This document shows, one piece after another, positions 15,643-24,960 of a DNA stretch of 48,039 nt. Made by a program: the position numbers and the translations under genes. Numbering within the stretch: the stretch's first letter is position 1; the number at the start of each line of letters is the position of its first letter. This DNA comes from Saprospiraceae bacterium (lineage in GTDB: Bacteria > Bacteroidota > Bacteroidia > Chitinophagales > Saprospiraceae). The stretch lies in NCBI GenBank assembly GCA_020630955.1, contig JAHDIE010000024.1:1-48039 (forward strand), read 5' to 3'. The notes under the pieces were generated by a model, which saw nothing but the letters and a program-made list of their open reading frames with translations, was not told where the DNA came from and made no database searches.

Positions 15643-17034
15643 CTACTTCATGATTTTCATTTCAATCCTTCTGTTTTGTTTTCTACCTTCTGGAGTTGAG
15701 TTATCTCCAACAGGATTAGCTGAACCTAAGCCAGCAACTGTAATTCTATTGGCAGCAATTCCTCCATTGTTAACCAATCTAGTTTTTACAGCCTGCGCTC
15801 TAGCTTTTGAAAGTTCAACATTTTTGGCAGCGTCTCCAGTATTATCTGTATAACCTGTAACAGCTACTTTTACATCTGGATAAGCTTTTAAGATGGCAGC
15901 TACATTATCAATCTCAACAGCTGTTGCACCTGTAATATTTGCTGATCCCGTATCAAAAGTTAGGCCGTTGAAAGTAAAGTTAGCATCACCTTTGAATCCT
16001 CCTTTGATAAAATCCATCATTTGATTTCCAGCCGAACCTGCAGCAAAGGTGATTTTGTCCAATGCTGATTTTGCAGCTTCATTGATATTACCAAATACAC
16101 CACCAATTGCATCTCCAACTGCGCCAGCAGCATCACCTACAGCACCTGCAGCATCTTTAGCCATGTCTCCAGCTTTACTAGCAACATCACCAACAGCGCC
16201 GGCAGCGTCTTTAGCTACATCACCTGCTTTGTCCACTACATCACCCGCAGCACCAACTACTGTTTCTCCAGCATTGTCAATTGCATTGCATCCTGTTTTT
16301 GCAATTCCAAAGTATGATAGAACTGCAGCAATAAGAAGTAGAGGCAATAACCATCTCAGGAGTCCACCTCCAGCTTTTACAGCAGTATCAGCAGCATCAC
16401 CTGCAGCATCAGCAACATTGCCAGCTACATTTGCAGCTCCACTTACTACTTTCTTTCCTGCATCTGCAGCTCCTTTTGCAGCGTCTCCTACCATGTCAGC
16501 AGCATCATCCAAAAAGCTAATTCCTGATAAACCAGAAGGCATTGCAGATTTGATCGAACTTTTTTGACCTCCTAAAAAGTCCATAAGGCCGCTTGCACCC
16601 AATTTGTTTTTCATGACATGGCTACCTATCATTTTCATTAAGAAAGGTGCAGCCATTTTGATCAATGAAGATGCTGAACTTCCTCTTAAACCAGCAAATT
16701 TTGCAATTGTATCAATCATTCCACCTGACTTGTTGCCAAGTAGAAGATTAAGAACTCCAGAGCCTTGGTTCATCAATTTTGATACTCCACTTGCTCCTCC
16801 TCCGAAGATTCCAGCAATATTATCCATCCCTCCTGTATCCATACCTTTTAGAAGATCCAATACTTTTCCAGCTCCAGCTTCGTCTTTTGCAGCTCCAATC
16901 GTTGAGCTAAGAAGTGAAGGGAAAATTCCATCTAGTGCTTTGCCAACACTACTTTCGGATTCTCCTAAAAATTTACTTGCTTGTCCTGCCAATGTACCAG
17001 ATACTTGGTCTTTAAGCATTCCTAATAAATCCAT
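15643..17034 (-). CDS. DUF937-like / transmembrane / OmpA-domain fusion protein
   Basis: A 463-residue protein without a cleavable signal peptide. Residues 1 to about 165 resemble the DUF937 (YidB-like) helical domain (LLGMLKDQVSGTLAGQASKFLGES, LPSLLSSTIGAA-like helices). A single membrane helix lies at about 225-244 (LLRWLLPLLLIAAVLSYFGIA). Ala-rich amphipathic stretches flank it: 173-223, and 255-312 built of repeats like VGDVASKAGDMAKDAAGA. The C-terminal ~110 residues are an OmpA peptidoglycan-binding domain (TGYTDNTGDAAKNVELSKARAQAV, NRRIEMKI). The inferred topology is inner-membrane anchored, DUF937 in the cytoplasm and OmpA in the periplasm, similar in principle to MotB or TolR. Confidence 0.85.
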   Translation of the reverse strand: MDLLGMLKDQVSGTLAGQASKFLGESESSVGKALDGIFPSLLSSTIGAAKDEAGAGKVLDLLKGMDTGGMDNIAGIFGGGASGVSKLMNQGSGVLNLLLGNKSGGMIDTIAKFAGLRGSSASSLIKMAAPFLMKMIGSHVMKNKLGASGLMDFLGGQKSSIKSAMPSGLSGISFLDDAADMVGDAAKGAADAGKKVVSGAANVAGNVADAAGDAADTAVKAGGGLLRWLLPLLLIAAVLSYFGIAKTGCNAIDNAGETVVGAAGDVVDKAGDVAKDAAGAVGDVASKAGDMAKDAAGAVGDAAGAVGDAIGGVFGNINEAAKSALDKITFAAGSAGNQMMDFIKGGFKGDANFTFNGLTFDTGSANITGATAVEIDNVAAILKAYPDVKVAVTGYTDNTGDAAKNVELSKARAQAVKTRLVNNGGIAANRITVAGLGSANPVGDNSTPEGRKQNRRIEMKIMK

Positions 17035-17207
17035 AGTTTCAATTAGTTATTTGTTAATTAATTTAGTTAAAAGTCAGTTTTAAGTCAGAAGGAATCTAAT
17101 AGGATCACATTATGAAATCCCATATTTTTCAAAAGAAGTTTCTTCTTAAGAAAATATTAACAAAAATAAGGATTTATAATATATAAGTGCTATAATTTCA
17201 ATCTATT

Positions 17208-18350
17208 ATGATAGACTATATTCACAAGCATAAAACCATCCTTATTTGTCCTGATAGTTTTAAAGAATCGATAAATTCTCTTGAGCTTACACAAAAGCTT
17301 GCAAGTTTTCTCGAGAACTATAAGACCATTTGCATTCCGTATGCCGATGGTGGTGAAGGCAGTCTGTTGGTTTTGGAAAAATTAATGCCTCTTCACAAAC
17401 GTACTATCACAATTTCGAATGCCTTTACTAAACCACAAGAATCATATTATTTACATTCAAAAGACAACAAAGAAGCCTTTATCGAATTGGCTATGTGTTC
17501 TGGCTTAGGACTCATACCATACACCTTACGTGATCCTTCAGTTATGTATACGGGGGGTGTGGCTGAGTTAATTTTAGATGCCTTAAATATTGGTTGTGAA
17601 AAAATTAATCTCTTTGTAGGAGGATCTTCTTCTAATGATGCTGGTATAGGAATAGCTGATTTATTAGGTGTAGGGTTTTATACTGAAGGGACTAAAATCC
17701 ATTTGCCGAAAGGCATAGATATGAATGCCATCGATGAGATTAAATTAACCAACAAAATTCATAATAGGAAATTTGATCTTGTTATCATTCATGATGTAGA
17801 CAATCCATTTGTTGGTCCTAAAGGTGCAGTGCATTGCTTTGCAAAACAAAAAGGAGCTAACAAAGAAATTTTGGATATTTTAGAATCAGGGATGTTTAAT
17901 ATGATGCGCTTATTTGAATCAACCTACGGTGTAAAAATAGATAATTTATCAGGGGCAGGCGCTGCAGGAGGGATCGCTGGTGGACTAGTAGCGATGTTGG
18001 ATGCTAAATTGATTAATGGTTTTGATTACTTTGCAAGGTTAACGGGACTTGAAGAGAAAATAAAAAATGTTGATCTAATCATCACTGGAGAAGGAAGAAT
18101 TGATAATCAAAGTATTCAATCAAAGATGGTTTCAAGGATTTGTAAATTAGCAAAAAATAATAATAAAAAAGTATTTACCATTGCTGGAGAAATCTCACTA
18201 ACTGATAGTGAGCTTACGCAAATGGGTGTTGTAAATACAATTGAGTTAAAATCTTTTGGCAACGATCTTGAAATAAATAGGAAGAATACTCTTTTCCAAA
18301 TTGAAAAAGCAAAAAATTCCTTCTTGAAAAAAATTGAAGCAATTATATGA
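17208..18350 (+). CDS. Glycerate kinase (GlxK/GarK family)
   Basis: A 380-residue protein of the glycerate 2-kinase family that phosphorylates D-glycerate. The signatures are ICPDSFKESINSLE near the N-terminus, YADGGEGSL, GGSSSNDAGIGIADLLG, HDVDNPFVGPKGA, and GAGAAGGIAGGL followed by ITGEGRIDNQS. It would feed glycerate into glycolysis; a GhrA-like reductase that could produce glycerate is encoded at 36423-37352 but not linked. Its stop overlaps the start of the nuclease-helicase gene by four bases (ATGA), so both are probably one transcript although their functions are unrelated. Confidence 0.9.
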   Translation: MIDYIHKHKTILICPDSFKESINSLELTQKLASFLENYKTICIPYADGGEGSLLVLEKLMPLHKRTITISNAFTKPQESYYLHSKDNKEAFIELAMCSGLGLIPYTLRDPSVMYTGGVAELILDALNIGCEKINLFVGGSSSNDAGIGIADLLGVGFYTEGTKIHLPKGIDMNAIDEIKLTNKIHNRKFDLVIIHDVDNPFVGPKGAVHCFAKQKGANKEILDILESGMFNMMRLFESTYGVKIDNLSGAGAAGGIAGGLVAMLDAKLINGFDYFARLTGLEEKIKNVDLIITGEGRIDNQSIQSKMVSRICKLAKNNNKKVFTIAGEISLTDSELTQMGVVNTIELKSFGNDLEINRKNTLFQIEKAKNSFLKKIEAII

Positions 18351-21300
18351 GTGGTCCTCAGCAGGAAACAGGGATTTTCTTTATTAGAAAATTGGAGTCA
18401 TTGTATCTATCTAAAGTCGAAAAGCTTCAGAAAGCTAAGATAATGTTTCGCCTCTTTACTTTGTTTTGGGAAGAAATAACTGATAATGAAAATATCCAAT
18501 TTACGAGTTTGTTTTCAAGGATGGCTTTCTCTGTTTCTAATTTTAAAATTTCAGGAAATGCTATTTTTCTATCTCATCGTTTTCGAAGACTGATAGAATC
18601 CAAGCAATTGTCTGTTGAAAATGCAGAAGAAATTTTTAACCTTGGAGCAGTCGCCTTAAAAGAAGTGATTGTTGAGCTTTTTTCAATAGTCTCTGAGAAT
18701 CAAGCGTTAAGTAGATTGTTGCCGCCTAAAAATTTAGTAGAAAAAGAATATAAGGTTGAAAAGTTCTATACTATATTAAGAGTGGCTATCATGAAGGTTG
18801 ATGTAGAAAATTTTAAGATAGATTTTGTCTCTAATGATGAAGCTCATATAGTTAAGACCGCGTTTTTTGATATTCAAGATAAAAATGAAATGTTCAATTC
18901 GACGGTCCAACGAATTGAGAAGTTTTTCACTTTACCCTTAACAGCAAATTTGATTGATGTTGAGTTGGATGATGATGGAAGATATATTCCAGCTGCAATT
19001 GTACTTTTGCCTGACTTTTTGATAGATGCTACTTCAGTTGCAAAGATGTGGCAAAAGCACGGTCCTCTGCCCATCGGGTATTTAATCTCAAAATTTATTC
19101 CGATAGAGTCCAACCAATCTATTTTGATGGGGAATATTGCCAATTCCTTTTTAGATATTTTGGTGTACCAACCAGACATAAGTTACCGAGATATTCAAAG
19201 GAAAATATTTGCAATTAGTCCTTTGCAGATTGCCCAATATGACAATAAAGAAGTTACAGATCTCCTTAGAGATGCTCATACCCACTACAAAAATATTAGA
19301 GAGGCAATTAAAAGAGAGATGGTCGACCAAAACATTGAAAAGGACGATGCTTATGTAGAACCAAGTTTTCTTTCTAGTGATTATGGTTTTCAAGGTCGTC
19401 TCGATTTACTTCATCTCCCAAAGTCCGGTGATGCTGTCGATATTATAGAATTGAAAAGTGGTAAACCTTTCATGGCTAATAGCAATGGTATTAGCGAAGC
19501 TCATTATCGACAATTGTTGATCTATGATATGATGATCAAAGGGACTTTGCAAAAGAAAATTCAACCAAAGAATTTTATACTTTACTCTAAACTTAAAGAA
19601 CAGAGATTGCGATATGCTGGTTATAGTCGAAACCACCAGTACCAAATTATGCATATAAGAAATGGTTGTATGATTTCAGAACAGCTAATGCTTAATGCAA
19701 CTAATTCTAGTGGCGATCTTTTTGAAAAATTTAACCCTAAAAATATTGGAGATCAATTTAGGTTTGAAAGAAGAGATGCTGAGAAACTTTATATCGCCTA
19801 TAAGAAACTTGATCTAGTTGAAAAGAAGTACATCAAACATTTCACGTCTTTCATCACACGAGAATATCACCTTAGTAAAACTGGAGAACATGGAATCGAT
19901 CGATCTAATGGGATGGCAGGATTATGGTTAGATCCCGAAGATGAAAAAGTAGAACAATTCCGAATGTTAAGCAAATTGGCCATTGAGGAAAATCGATCTG
20001 CGGAGGTCAATCCTATAATCAATCTAAAATTTACTGAAAAATCCAATAGGCTCTCAAGGTTTCGAATAGGTGATATAGTCATTTTATACCCCAATGAAGA
20101 AAATGGAAAAACCGCCAATAATTATCAATTGTTTAAAGGCAGTATCATTGAAATAGAAGAAGAATATATCTCGATCAGATTACGCGCCCAACAATTAAAT
20201 GATTCAATTTTTAAACAATACGCTTTTTGGAACATTGAACCAGATTTTTTAGATGGAGGGAACCGTAGGATGTTTCAGAGCTTGTATCGTTTTATGCATG
20301 TAGAAAGAGAGAAAAGAGAGATGTGGATGTCGAGAAAGCCACCCACTAAAAACTTAATTGATAGAAAATTTTCATTTGAAGGAACCACGGACCAGCAAGC
20401 AAAAATTCTAAATGAGATTATTGCCTCTAAAGATTATTACTTATTGTGGGGCCCACCTGGTACTGGTAAAACAAGTGTCATGTTGCGACATTTGGTCGAT
20501 CATAGTTTTCATAAAACAGAACAGAATATATTATTACTCGCATATACCAATCGAGCAGTTGATGAAATTTGTGATGCTGTAGAAAGCATTGGTGCACAAA
20601 TGAAAAATAAGTATTTAAGAATAGGCTCAAGATATTCGACAAAAGAAAAATATTTGAGCAATATGCTTAGCTCAAAATTAGAAGAAATAGTAAGTCGACA
20701 GGAATTGCTTGGATTATTACAAGAGACGAGAATATTTACATCTACTGTTTCATCTATGTTAGGTAAAATGGATTTATTTGGACTGAAAAAATTTGATTTA
20801 GTTGTAATTGATGAAGCTTCTCAATTGTTGGAACCGATGCTATTGGGTTTGGTAAGCCAATTTTCTAAAGTTGTTTTGATTGGGGATCACAAGCAATTAC
20901 CTGCTGTGGTTACACAGTCCCAAAAATATTCAAAAGTTGAAGACGAAGATTTGAATAATATAGGGCTAGAAGATATGTCGGAGTCTCTTTTCCAAAGAAT
21001 GTACAATGAGGCTACAAAAAATGAATGGGATTGGTCGATTGGAATTCTGACTCAACAAGGAAGAATGCATCAGGATATTATGAGCTTTGCTGCAAAGAAT
21101 TTTTATGAAAACCAACTGCAGATTTTAGAAAAGGTTAATCGATTATCTATTCCTTTAGAATTAAAAGGAGCAAATGAATCTTATAAATTTTTGGAAACAG
21201 AAAGAATGATATTTATTGATGCTCCTATCGATGATGTTCTTACTCAAAAAATAAATCAGTATGAATCAAAATTGACGGTGGCTATTGTTGAACAGCTCAT

Positions 21301-21694
21301 CCAAATTTACGGAAGTGAGAAAAATGAAATCGAAACGGATAGTATAGGTGTAATTACCCCTTTCCGTGCACAGATCGCAAAAATATCTGAAGATTTTCAA
21401 CTTCGGAATCTTGATCAAAAGTTGATTACGATTGATACGGTTGAAAGATATCAAGGTGGCGCAAGAGATCATATTATTATTAGTTTGGTGACCAACAATA
21501 GAAACGTTCTCAATATGCTGAGCAATAAGTCTACGGAGGGAATCGATCGAAAGTTAAATGTTGCAATTACTCGTGCTCGTGAGCAATTAATTATAATTGG
21601 GAATAGAGAAATATTAGAACGAGAAGAAAGTTATAAGGATTTAATTGCCCATTGCTTCATCATAGAGGCGTCACAACTTTCGTATATTTTATAG
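18347..21694 (+). CDS. Dna2-like PD-(D/E)XK nuclease fused to superfamily 1 helicase
   Basis: A 1115-residue protein. The nuclease centre at about 335-400 has Asp353 (GRLDLL), Glu368 and Lys370 (DIIELKSGK), and the RecB-type Gln389/Tyr393 motif (HYRQLLIYD). The helicase half starts with TTDQQAKIL (Q motif), then Walker A GPPGTGKT (702-709), DEAS (822-825), GDHKQLP (846-852), VERYQGGARDH and NVAITRAREQL. This order matches Dna2/Nam7 (UPF1-like) helicases. There are only three cysteines, none in a cluster pattern, so the Fe-S cluster of true Dna2 or Cas4 is absent. The N-terminal 300 residues are unassigned. DNA repair or end processing is likely. The last six bases overlap the convergent response-regulator gene. 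Confidence 0.85.
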   Translation: MSGPQQETGIFFIRKLESLYLSKVEKLQKAKIMFRLFTLFWEEITDNENIQFTSLFSRMAFSVSNFKISGNAIFLSHRFRRLIESKQLSVENAEEIFNLGAVALKEVIVELFSIVSENQALSRLLPPKNLVEKEYKVEKFYTILRVAIMKVDVENFKIDFVSNDEAHIVKTAFFDIQDKNEMFNSTVQRIEKFFTLPLTANLIDVELDDDGRYIPAAIVLLPDFLIDATSVAKMWQKHGPLPIGYLISKFIPIESNQSILMGNIANSFLDILVYQPDISYRDIQRKIFAISPLQIAQYDNKEVTDLLRDAHTHYKNIREAIKREMVDQNIEKDDAYVEPSFLSSDYGFQGRLDLLHLPKSGDAVDIIELKSGKPFMANSNGISEAHYRQLLIYDMMIKGTLQKKIQPKNFILYSKLKEQRLRYAGYSRNHQYQIMHIRNGCMISEQLMLNATNSSGDLFEKFNPKNIGDQFRFERRDAEKLYIAYKKLDLVEKKYIKHFTSFITREYHLSKTGEHGIDRSNGMAGLWLDPEDEKVEQFRMLSKLAIEENRSAEVNPIINLKFTEKSNRLSRFRIGDIVILYPNEENGKTANNYQLFKGSIIEIEEEYISIRLRAQQLNDSIFKQYAFWNIEPDFLDGGNRRMFQSLYRFMHVEREKREMWMSRKPPTKNLIDRKFSFEGTTDQQAKILNEIIASKDYYLLWGPPGTGKTSVMLRHLVDHSFHKTEQNILLLAYTNRAVDEICDAVESIGAQMKNKYLRIGSRYSTKEKYLSNMLSSKLEEIVSRQELLGLLQETRIFTSTVSSMLGKMDLFGLKKFDLVVIDEASQLLEPMLLGLVSQFSKVVLIGDHKQLPAVVTQSQKYSKVEDEDLNNIGLEDMSESLFQRMYNEATKNEWDWSIGILTQQGRMHQDIMSFAAKNFYENQLQILEKVNRLSIPLELKGANESYKFLETERMIFIDAPIDDVLTQKINQYESKLTVAIVEQLIQIYGSEKNEIETDSIGVITPFRAQIAKISEDFQLRNLDQKLITIDTVERYQGGARDHIIISLVTNNRNVLNMLSNKSTEGIDRKLNVAITRAREQLIIIGNREILEREESYKDLIAHCFIIEASQLSYIL

Positions 21695-22384
21695 GTTTCG
21701 AATTACCGTTTTGTAAGTTTTACCTATGGGTAGATTGGTATTTGATAATTCAACATTTTCTTTTGAAAAGGATTTTATCATAAGTTTATTGATGATAAAT
21801 GATTTATGAATCCTAACAAAGTTTGCGTTTAATTCATTTATTACTTCAGTCATTGTTTTGTATACGATATGTTTTTCTTTGATCGTATGGATTATTATAT
21901 AATTGTTCATTCCTTCAATATGGCTAATTTTTGATTGATTTAATTTGATCGTTTTTCTATCGCTTTTAAAATATAATATATCAGAGGTTGGATCAATTGA
22001 GCTTGATGTGACATGAACATTCAGCTTTGAAATTTTTTTGAATTTGTTGATGGCTTTGATGAATCTTTCAAAAGAAATTGGCTTTAATAAATAATCGATA
22101 ACTTCTAATTCAAATCCTTCTAAAGCATACTCCCTATGAGCTGTAGTGAAGATAACAGGAGGAGGGTTTTTTAAAGTTTTCAGAAAGGAAGTTCCTTTTA
22201 ATCTAGGCATTTCGATATCAAGGAAAATAAGATCAATTTTTTCCTTTTCTAAGATTTTTATAGCTTCAATAGCATTTAAGCAGGTATCAACGATTTCAAA
22301 ATTTTCAAAATCTTTCAGATAGCTAACGATAATTCTTTGGGCTATTGCCTCGTCATCAATTATAAGACATCTTACTTTATGCAT
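21689..22384 (-). CDS. LytR/AlgR-type response regulator
   Basis: A 231-residue regulator. The receiver domain (about 1-120) has the acidic pair D10/D11 (IIDDEA), the phosphorylation site D56 (IFLDIEMP), TTAH and LLKPI with the conserved lysine. A LytTR DNA-binding domain follows at about 130-230 (SHIEGMNNYIIIHT, FVRIHKSFIINKLMI). It overlaps its sensor kinase gene by eight bases, so the two form a pair. LytTR regulators bind direct repeats near target promoters; I could not identify the target here. Confidence 0.93.
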   Translation of the reverse strand: MHKVRCLIIDDEAIAQRIIVSYLKDFENFEIVDTCLNAIEAIKILEKEKIDLIFLDIEMPRLKGTSFLKTLKNPPPVIFTTAHREYALEGFELEVIDYLLKPISFERFIKAINKFKKISKLNVHVTSSSIDPTSDILYFKSDRKTIKLNQSKISHIEGMNNYIIIHTIKEKHIVYKTMTEVINELNANFVRIHKSFIINKLMIKSFSKENVELSNTNLPIGKTYKTVIRNL

Positions 22385-23423
22385 TTAGTTTAATTGAAAG
22401 GTAAACATAGAAAGTATTGTTCTTGTTTTTTATTTCTAATTTATGGTGATTTGGATAGTGAAGTTCGAGTCTTCTTCTTAGATTTTTTAATCCCAAACCT
22501 CCATTTAAAGGAAGCTCATTCGTTGTGCTTTGTATTGTTCTATTTTTAATTTCAAAAGTAAAAAAATCATTGGATTCATAAAGTTGAATATCAATATTTT
22601 CCTTTTCAGTTGAATTAGAAATTCCATGTTTAAATGCATTTTCAACTAATGGTATTAATAATAAGGGAGCTATAGGCGTATTCAGGTTTAATTTTTCATC
22701 AATTTCTACATTGACAGAAACACGTTGATCATATCTTTCCGATTCAAGATTTATTAGGTTTTGAACCAGGTTCATTTCTTTTTCAATGGAAACTTCTTCA
22801 ACCTTTGATTCATACAATGAATAACTTAATAATTCAGAAAGTTGAAGTATCATTTTGGGTACCTTTTTTGAGGATTCCAGTGATAGTCCATAAAGACTAT
22901 TAAGTGTATTAAATAAAAAATGAGGATTGATTTGTGCCTTTAAATAATTAAGTTCTGCTTCTTGTTGCTTTGCGATCAATTGTTTGGCCTTGTAACTATC
23001 TTGATACCATCTCCATGCGAAAAAAGCGCAGGTAGATAGTACTACGGGCAATGATATAAATGCTGCAAATTGAATAAAGGGGCCAATCCAAAATGGATTT
23101 AGCTCGTCAAGATTTGGTTCTCTTACCCAAAAGTATTTAGGATAAATATATTTGATGCATACAATTCTTTGTATTGTCGTTAACGCTAGAATAAATGTTG
23201 ATAAGGTAAAAACATACATCCCTTTTTTCCCTCTGTCCCAGAATTTTTTTAGCAAGACTTCTAAATTGACATAGCTTGCTATTAACCATACAGGAATAAA
23301 AACCACGCGATGTAAAGTTGCTTTGAAGATGTTTACATAATATGGAGACAGTGCAGCAGTTCCAACAATGATTAGTCCAAACCAAAATATAAGATGCCAC
23401 TTAAGCGCTATACGTTGTTGCAT
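22377..23423 (-). CDS. LytS-type sensor histidine kinase
   Basis: A 348-residue membrane kinase. About four hydrophobic segments occupy residues 10-140. A short linker is followed by the His_kinase core with H168 in AQINPHFLFNTLNSLYGL, the site of autophosphorylation in this family. The ATP-binding N box is PLLLIPLVENAFKHGIS, and GGLGLKNLRRRLELHY is the G box. There is no periplasmic sensor domain of any size, so it may sense the membrane itself or a lipid-soluble cue. It is the partner of the downstream LytTR regulator. Confidence 0.92.
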   Translation of the reverse strand: MQQRIALKWHLIFWFGLIIVGTAALSPYYVNIFKATLHRVVFIPVWLIASYVNLEVLLKKFWDRGKKGMYVFTLSTFILALTTIQRIVCIKYIYPKYFWVREPNLDELNPFWIGPFIQFAAFISLPVVLSTCAFFAWRWYQDSYKAKQLIAKQQEAELNYLKAQINPHFLFNTLNSLYGLSLESSKKVPKMILQLSELLSYSLYESKVEEVSIEKEMNLVQNLINLESERYDQRVSVNVEIDEKLNLNTPIAPLLLIPLVENAFKHGISNSTEKENIDIQLYESNDFFTFEIKNRTIQSTTNELPLNGGLGLKNLRRRLELHYPNHHKLEIKNKNNTFYVYLSIKLNA

Positions 23424-23593
23424 GCTGTTAAGGTAATTATTTATCAGACTTTGATATTGATTTTTATGTCAACAATGAAATAAACAGGGTAAACGGACTA
23501 TTGGCTTTACACCATGATAATGGATTATTTCGAATAAAAGAAATCAATATTCTTTTTCGGAGAAAGATATTGTGTTCAATTAAAAGTTATATC

Positions 23594-24901
23594 ATGAAAA
23601 AATATTATGTTATTCTTTCTCTTACAATTATATGCATTTGGAGTTGCAAATCCATTCCTAATTCTAAAATTATAAATTCTGACATTGACCGATTCTGGAA
23701 TGCATACGATCAGATTGTTTTGACTAATGATACTTTGGAGCAATATAGAATATTGGAAAGAGAATATATAGAACAAGGAACCAAAGGATTAGGGTTATTG
23801 ATGGAAAAGCGAGGATACACTGCAAAGACTTTTATTGATGCGATCAATAAATATCCTAAGTTTTGGGAATCTGTTCGCCAAAATACTTTACAGCATAAAT
23901 GTTATTCTGAGGAAATTGGAAATAATATTGAAGCATTGAAAGAGTTGTATTCAGACCTAAAACCAGCGCAGGTATTTTTCACAATTGGTGCTTTGATGAC
24001 TGCGGGTCAAGAACATAAAGGACATGTCTTGATTGGAGCTGAATTGGCAATGGCCGATAGCAATACTGTTGTTGATGAAATTGAACCCTTTTGGTTAAGA
24101 GAAAATCTTGCTCTATTTTTTGAATCAAATCCAATCGATGATTTGGTTTTATTAAATGTTCACGAATATGTGCATACACAGCAAGGTGATTATGGTTATG
24201 ATTTGCTTTCAATGTGTGTATTTGAAGGAGTAGCAGAGTTTATTTCAACACTTGCAGCAAAGAGACCTTCTGCTTGTCCAGCCATTGCATATGGTCAAAA
24301 ATATTCTTTTGAAGTTAAAAGTAGATTCGAAAAGGAAATGTTTAGTCCACATTGGAATGATTGGCTTTATAATGATACCAATAATGAATTTGAGATAAGA
24401 GATTTAGGATATTATGTTGGGTATGCCATTTGTGAAAATTATTACAATCAGGCTATTGACAAAAAGAAGGCAATAAAAGAAATGATTGAACTTAGGTGTG
24501 ACAGAAAATCCGAATTAGAAGTATTTGTTGACAAAAGTGGGTACTTTGATAGAACACTCAAAGCTTTAGAACTTGAATTTTATAAGGAGGCACCTGTTGT
24601 TAATAAAATCATTGAATTTGATAATAATGGTATTGATATTAATCCTACTCTTGATAAGATAAGTATAAGATTTTCTGAGGTAATGAATCAAAGGTTTCGA
24701 AATTTTAGATTTGGTCCTAAAGGCAAAAAATTTGTTCTACCATACTCCAAGGTATATTGGTTGGAAGATGGACAAACATTGATTTTGGAAGTGGAGTTAA
24801 AACCCGATCAGCAATACCAGTTAGAAATTTCAAATGAGTTCCGAAATACAAATGGTAAGCCAATAAGCCCATATCTAATCAATTTTAAAACTTCTAAATA
24901 A
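23594..24901 (+). CDS. Lipoprotein with HExxH metallopeptidase motif and C-terminal Ig-like domain
   Basis: The ATG at 23594 gives a 435-residue lipoprotein (MKKYYVILSLTIICIWSC, lipobox Cys18). An earlier in-frame ATG at 23501 would bury the signal peptide and is rejected. Residues 190-194 are HEYVH (LLNVHEYVHTQQ), followed by EGVAEF with Glu211/Glu215. This is the zinc-binding HExxH plus downstream Glu pattern of gluzincin metallopeptidases, as in predicted Zn-dependent protease families of the DUF2268 kind. The last ~90 residues (IDINPTLDKISIRFSEVMNQ ... YQLEISNEFRNTNGKPI) resemble a bacterial Ig-like domain (Big_5/SbsA type). It is likely on the outer membrane. The substrate is unknown. 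Confidence 0.75.
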   Translation: MKKYYVILSLTIICIWSCKSIPNSKIINSDIDRFWNAYDQIVLTNDTLEQYRILEREYIEQGTKGLGLLMEKRGYTAKTFIDAINKYPKFWESVRQNTLQHKCYSEEIGNNIEALKELYSDLKPAQVFFTIGALMTAGQEHKGHVLIGAELAMADSNTVVDEIEPFWLRENLALFFESNPIDDLVLLNVHEYVHTQQGDYGYDLLSMCVFEGVAEFISTLAAKRPSACPAIAYGQKYSFEVKSRFEKEMFSPHWNDWLYNDTNNEFEIRDLGYYVGYAICENYYNQAIDKKKAIKEMIELRCDRKSELEVFVDKSGYFDRTLKALELEFYKEAPVVNKIIEFDNNGIDINPTLDKISIRFSEVMNQRFRNFRFGPKGKKFVLPYSKVYWLEDGQTLILEVELKPDQQYQLEISNEFRNTNGKPISPYLINFKTSK

Positions 24902-24960
24902 AGCTTCGAAACTGTTTACCACTTTCAATTTCTCCTCACTAAGAGTAGAAACAAATTATT

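Noticed and set aside
16049-17083. Long plus-strand frames antisense to the DUF937-OmpA gene
   Set aside because: They are low-complexity Ala/Pro/Ser frames produced by the complement of the GC-richer Ala-rich repeats. The minus-strand protein has clear domains.
18347-23423. Nuclease-helicase plus neighbouring genes as a defence island
   Set aside because: Neighbours are a glycerate kinase and a LytS/LytR pair. There is no methylase, toxin, integrase or other mobile signature, and base composition does not shift.
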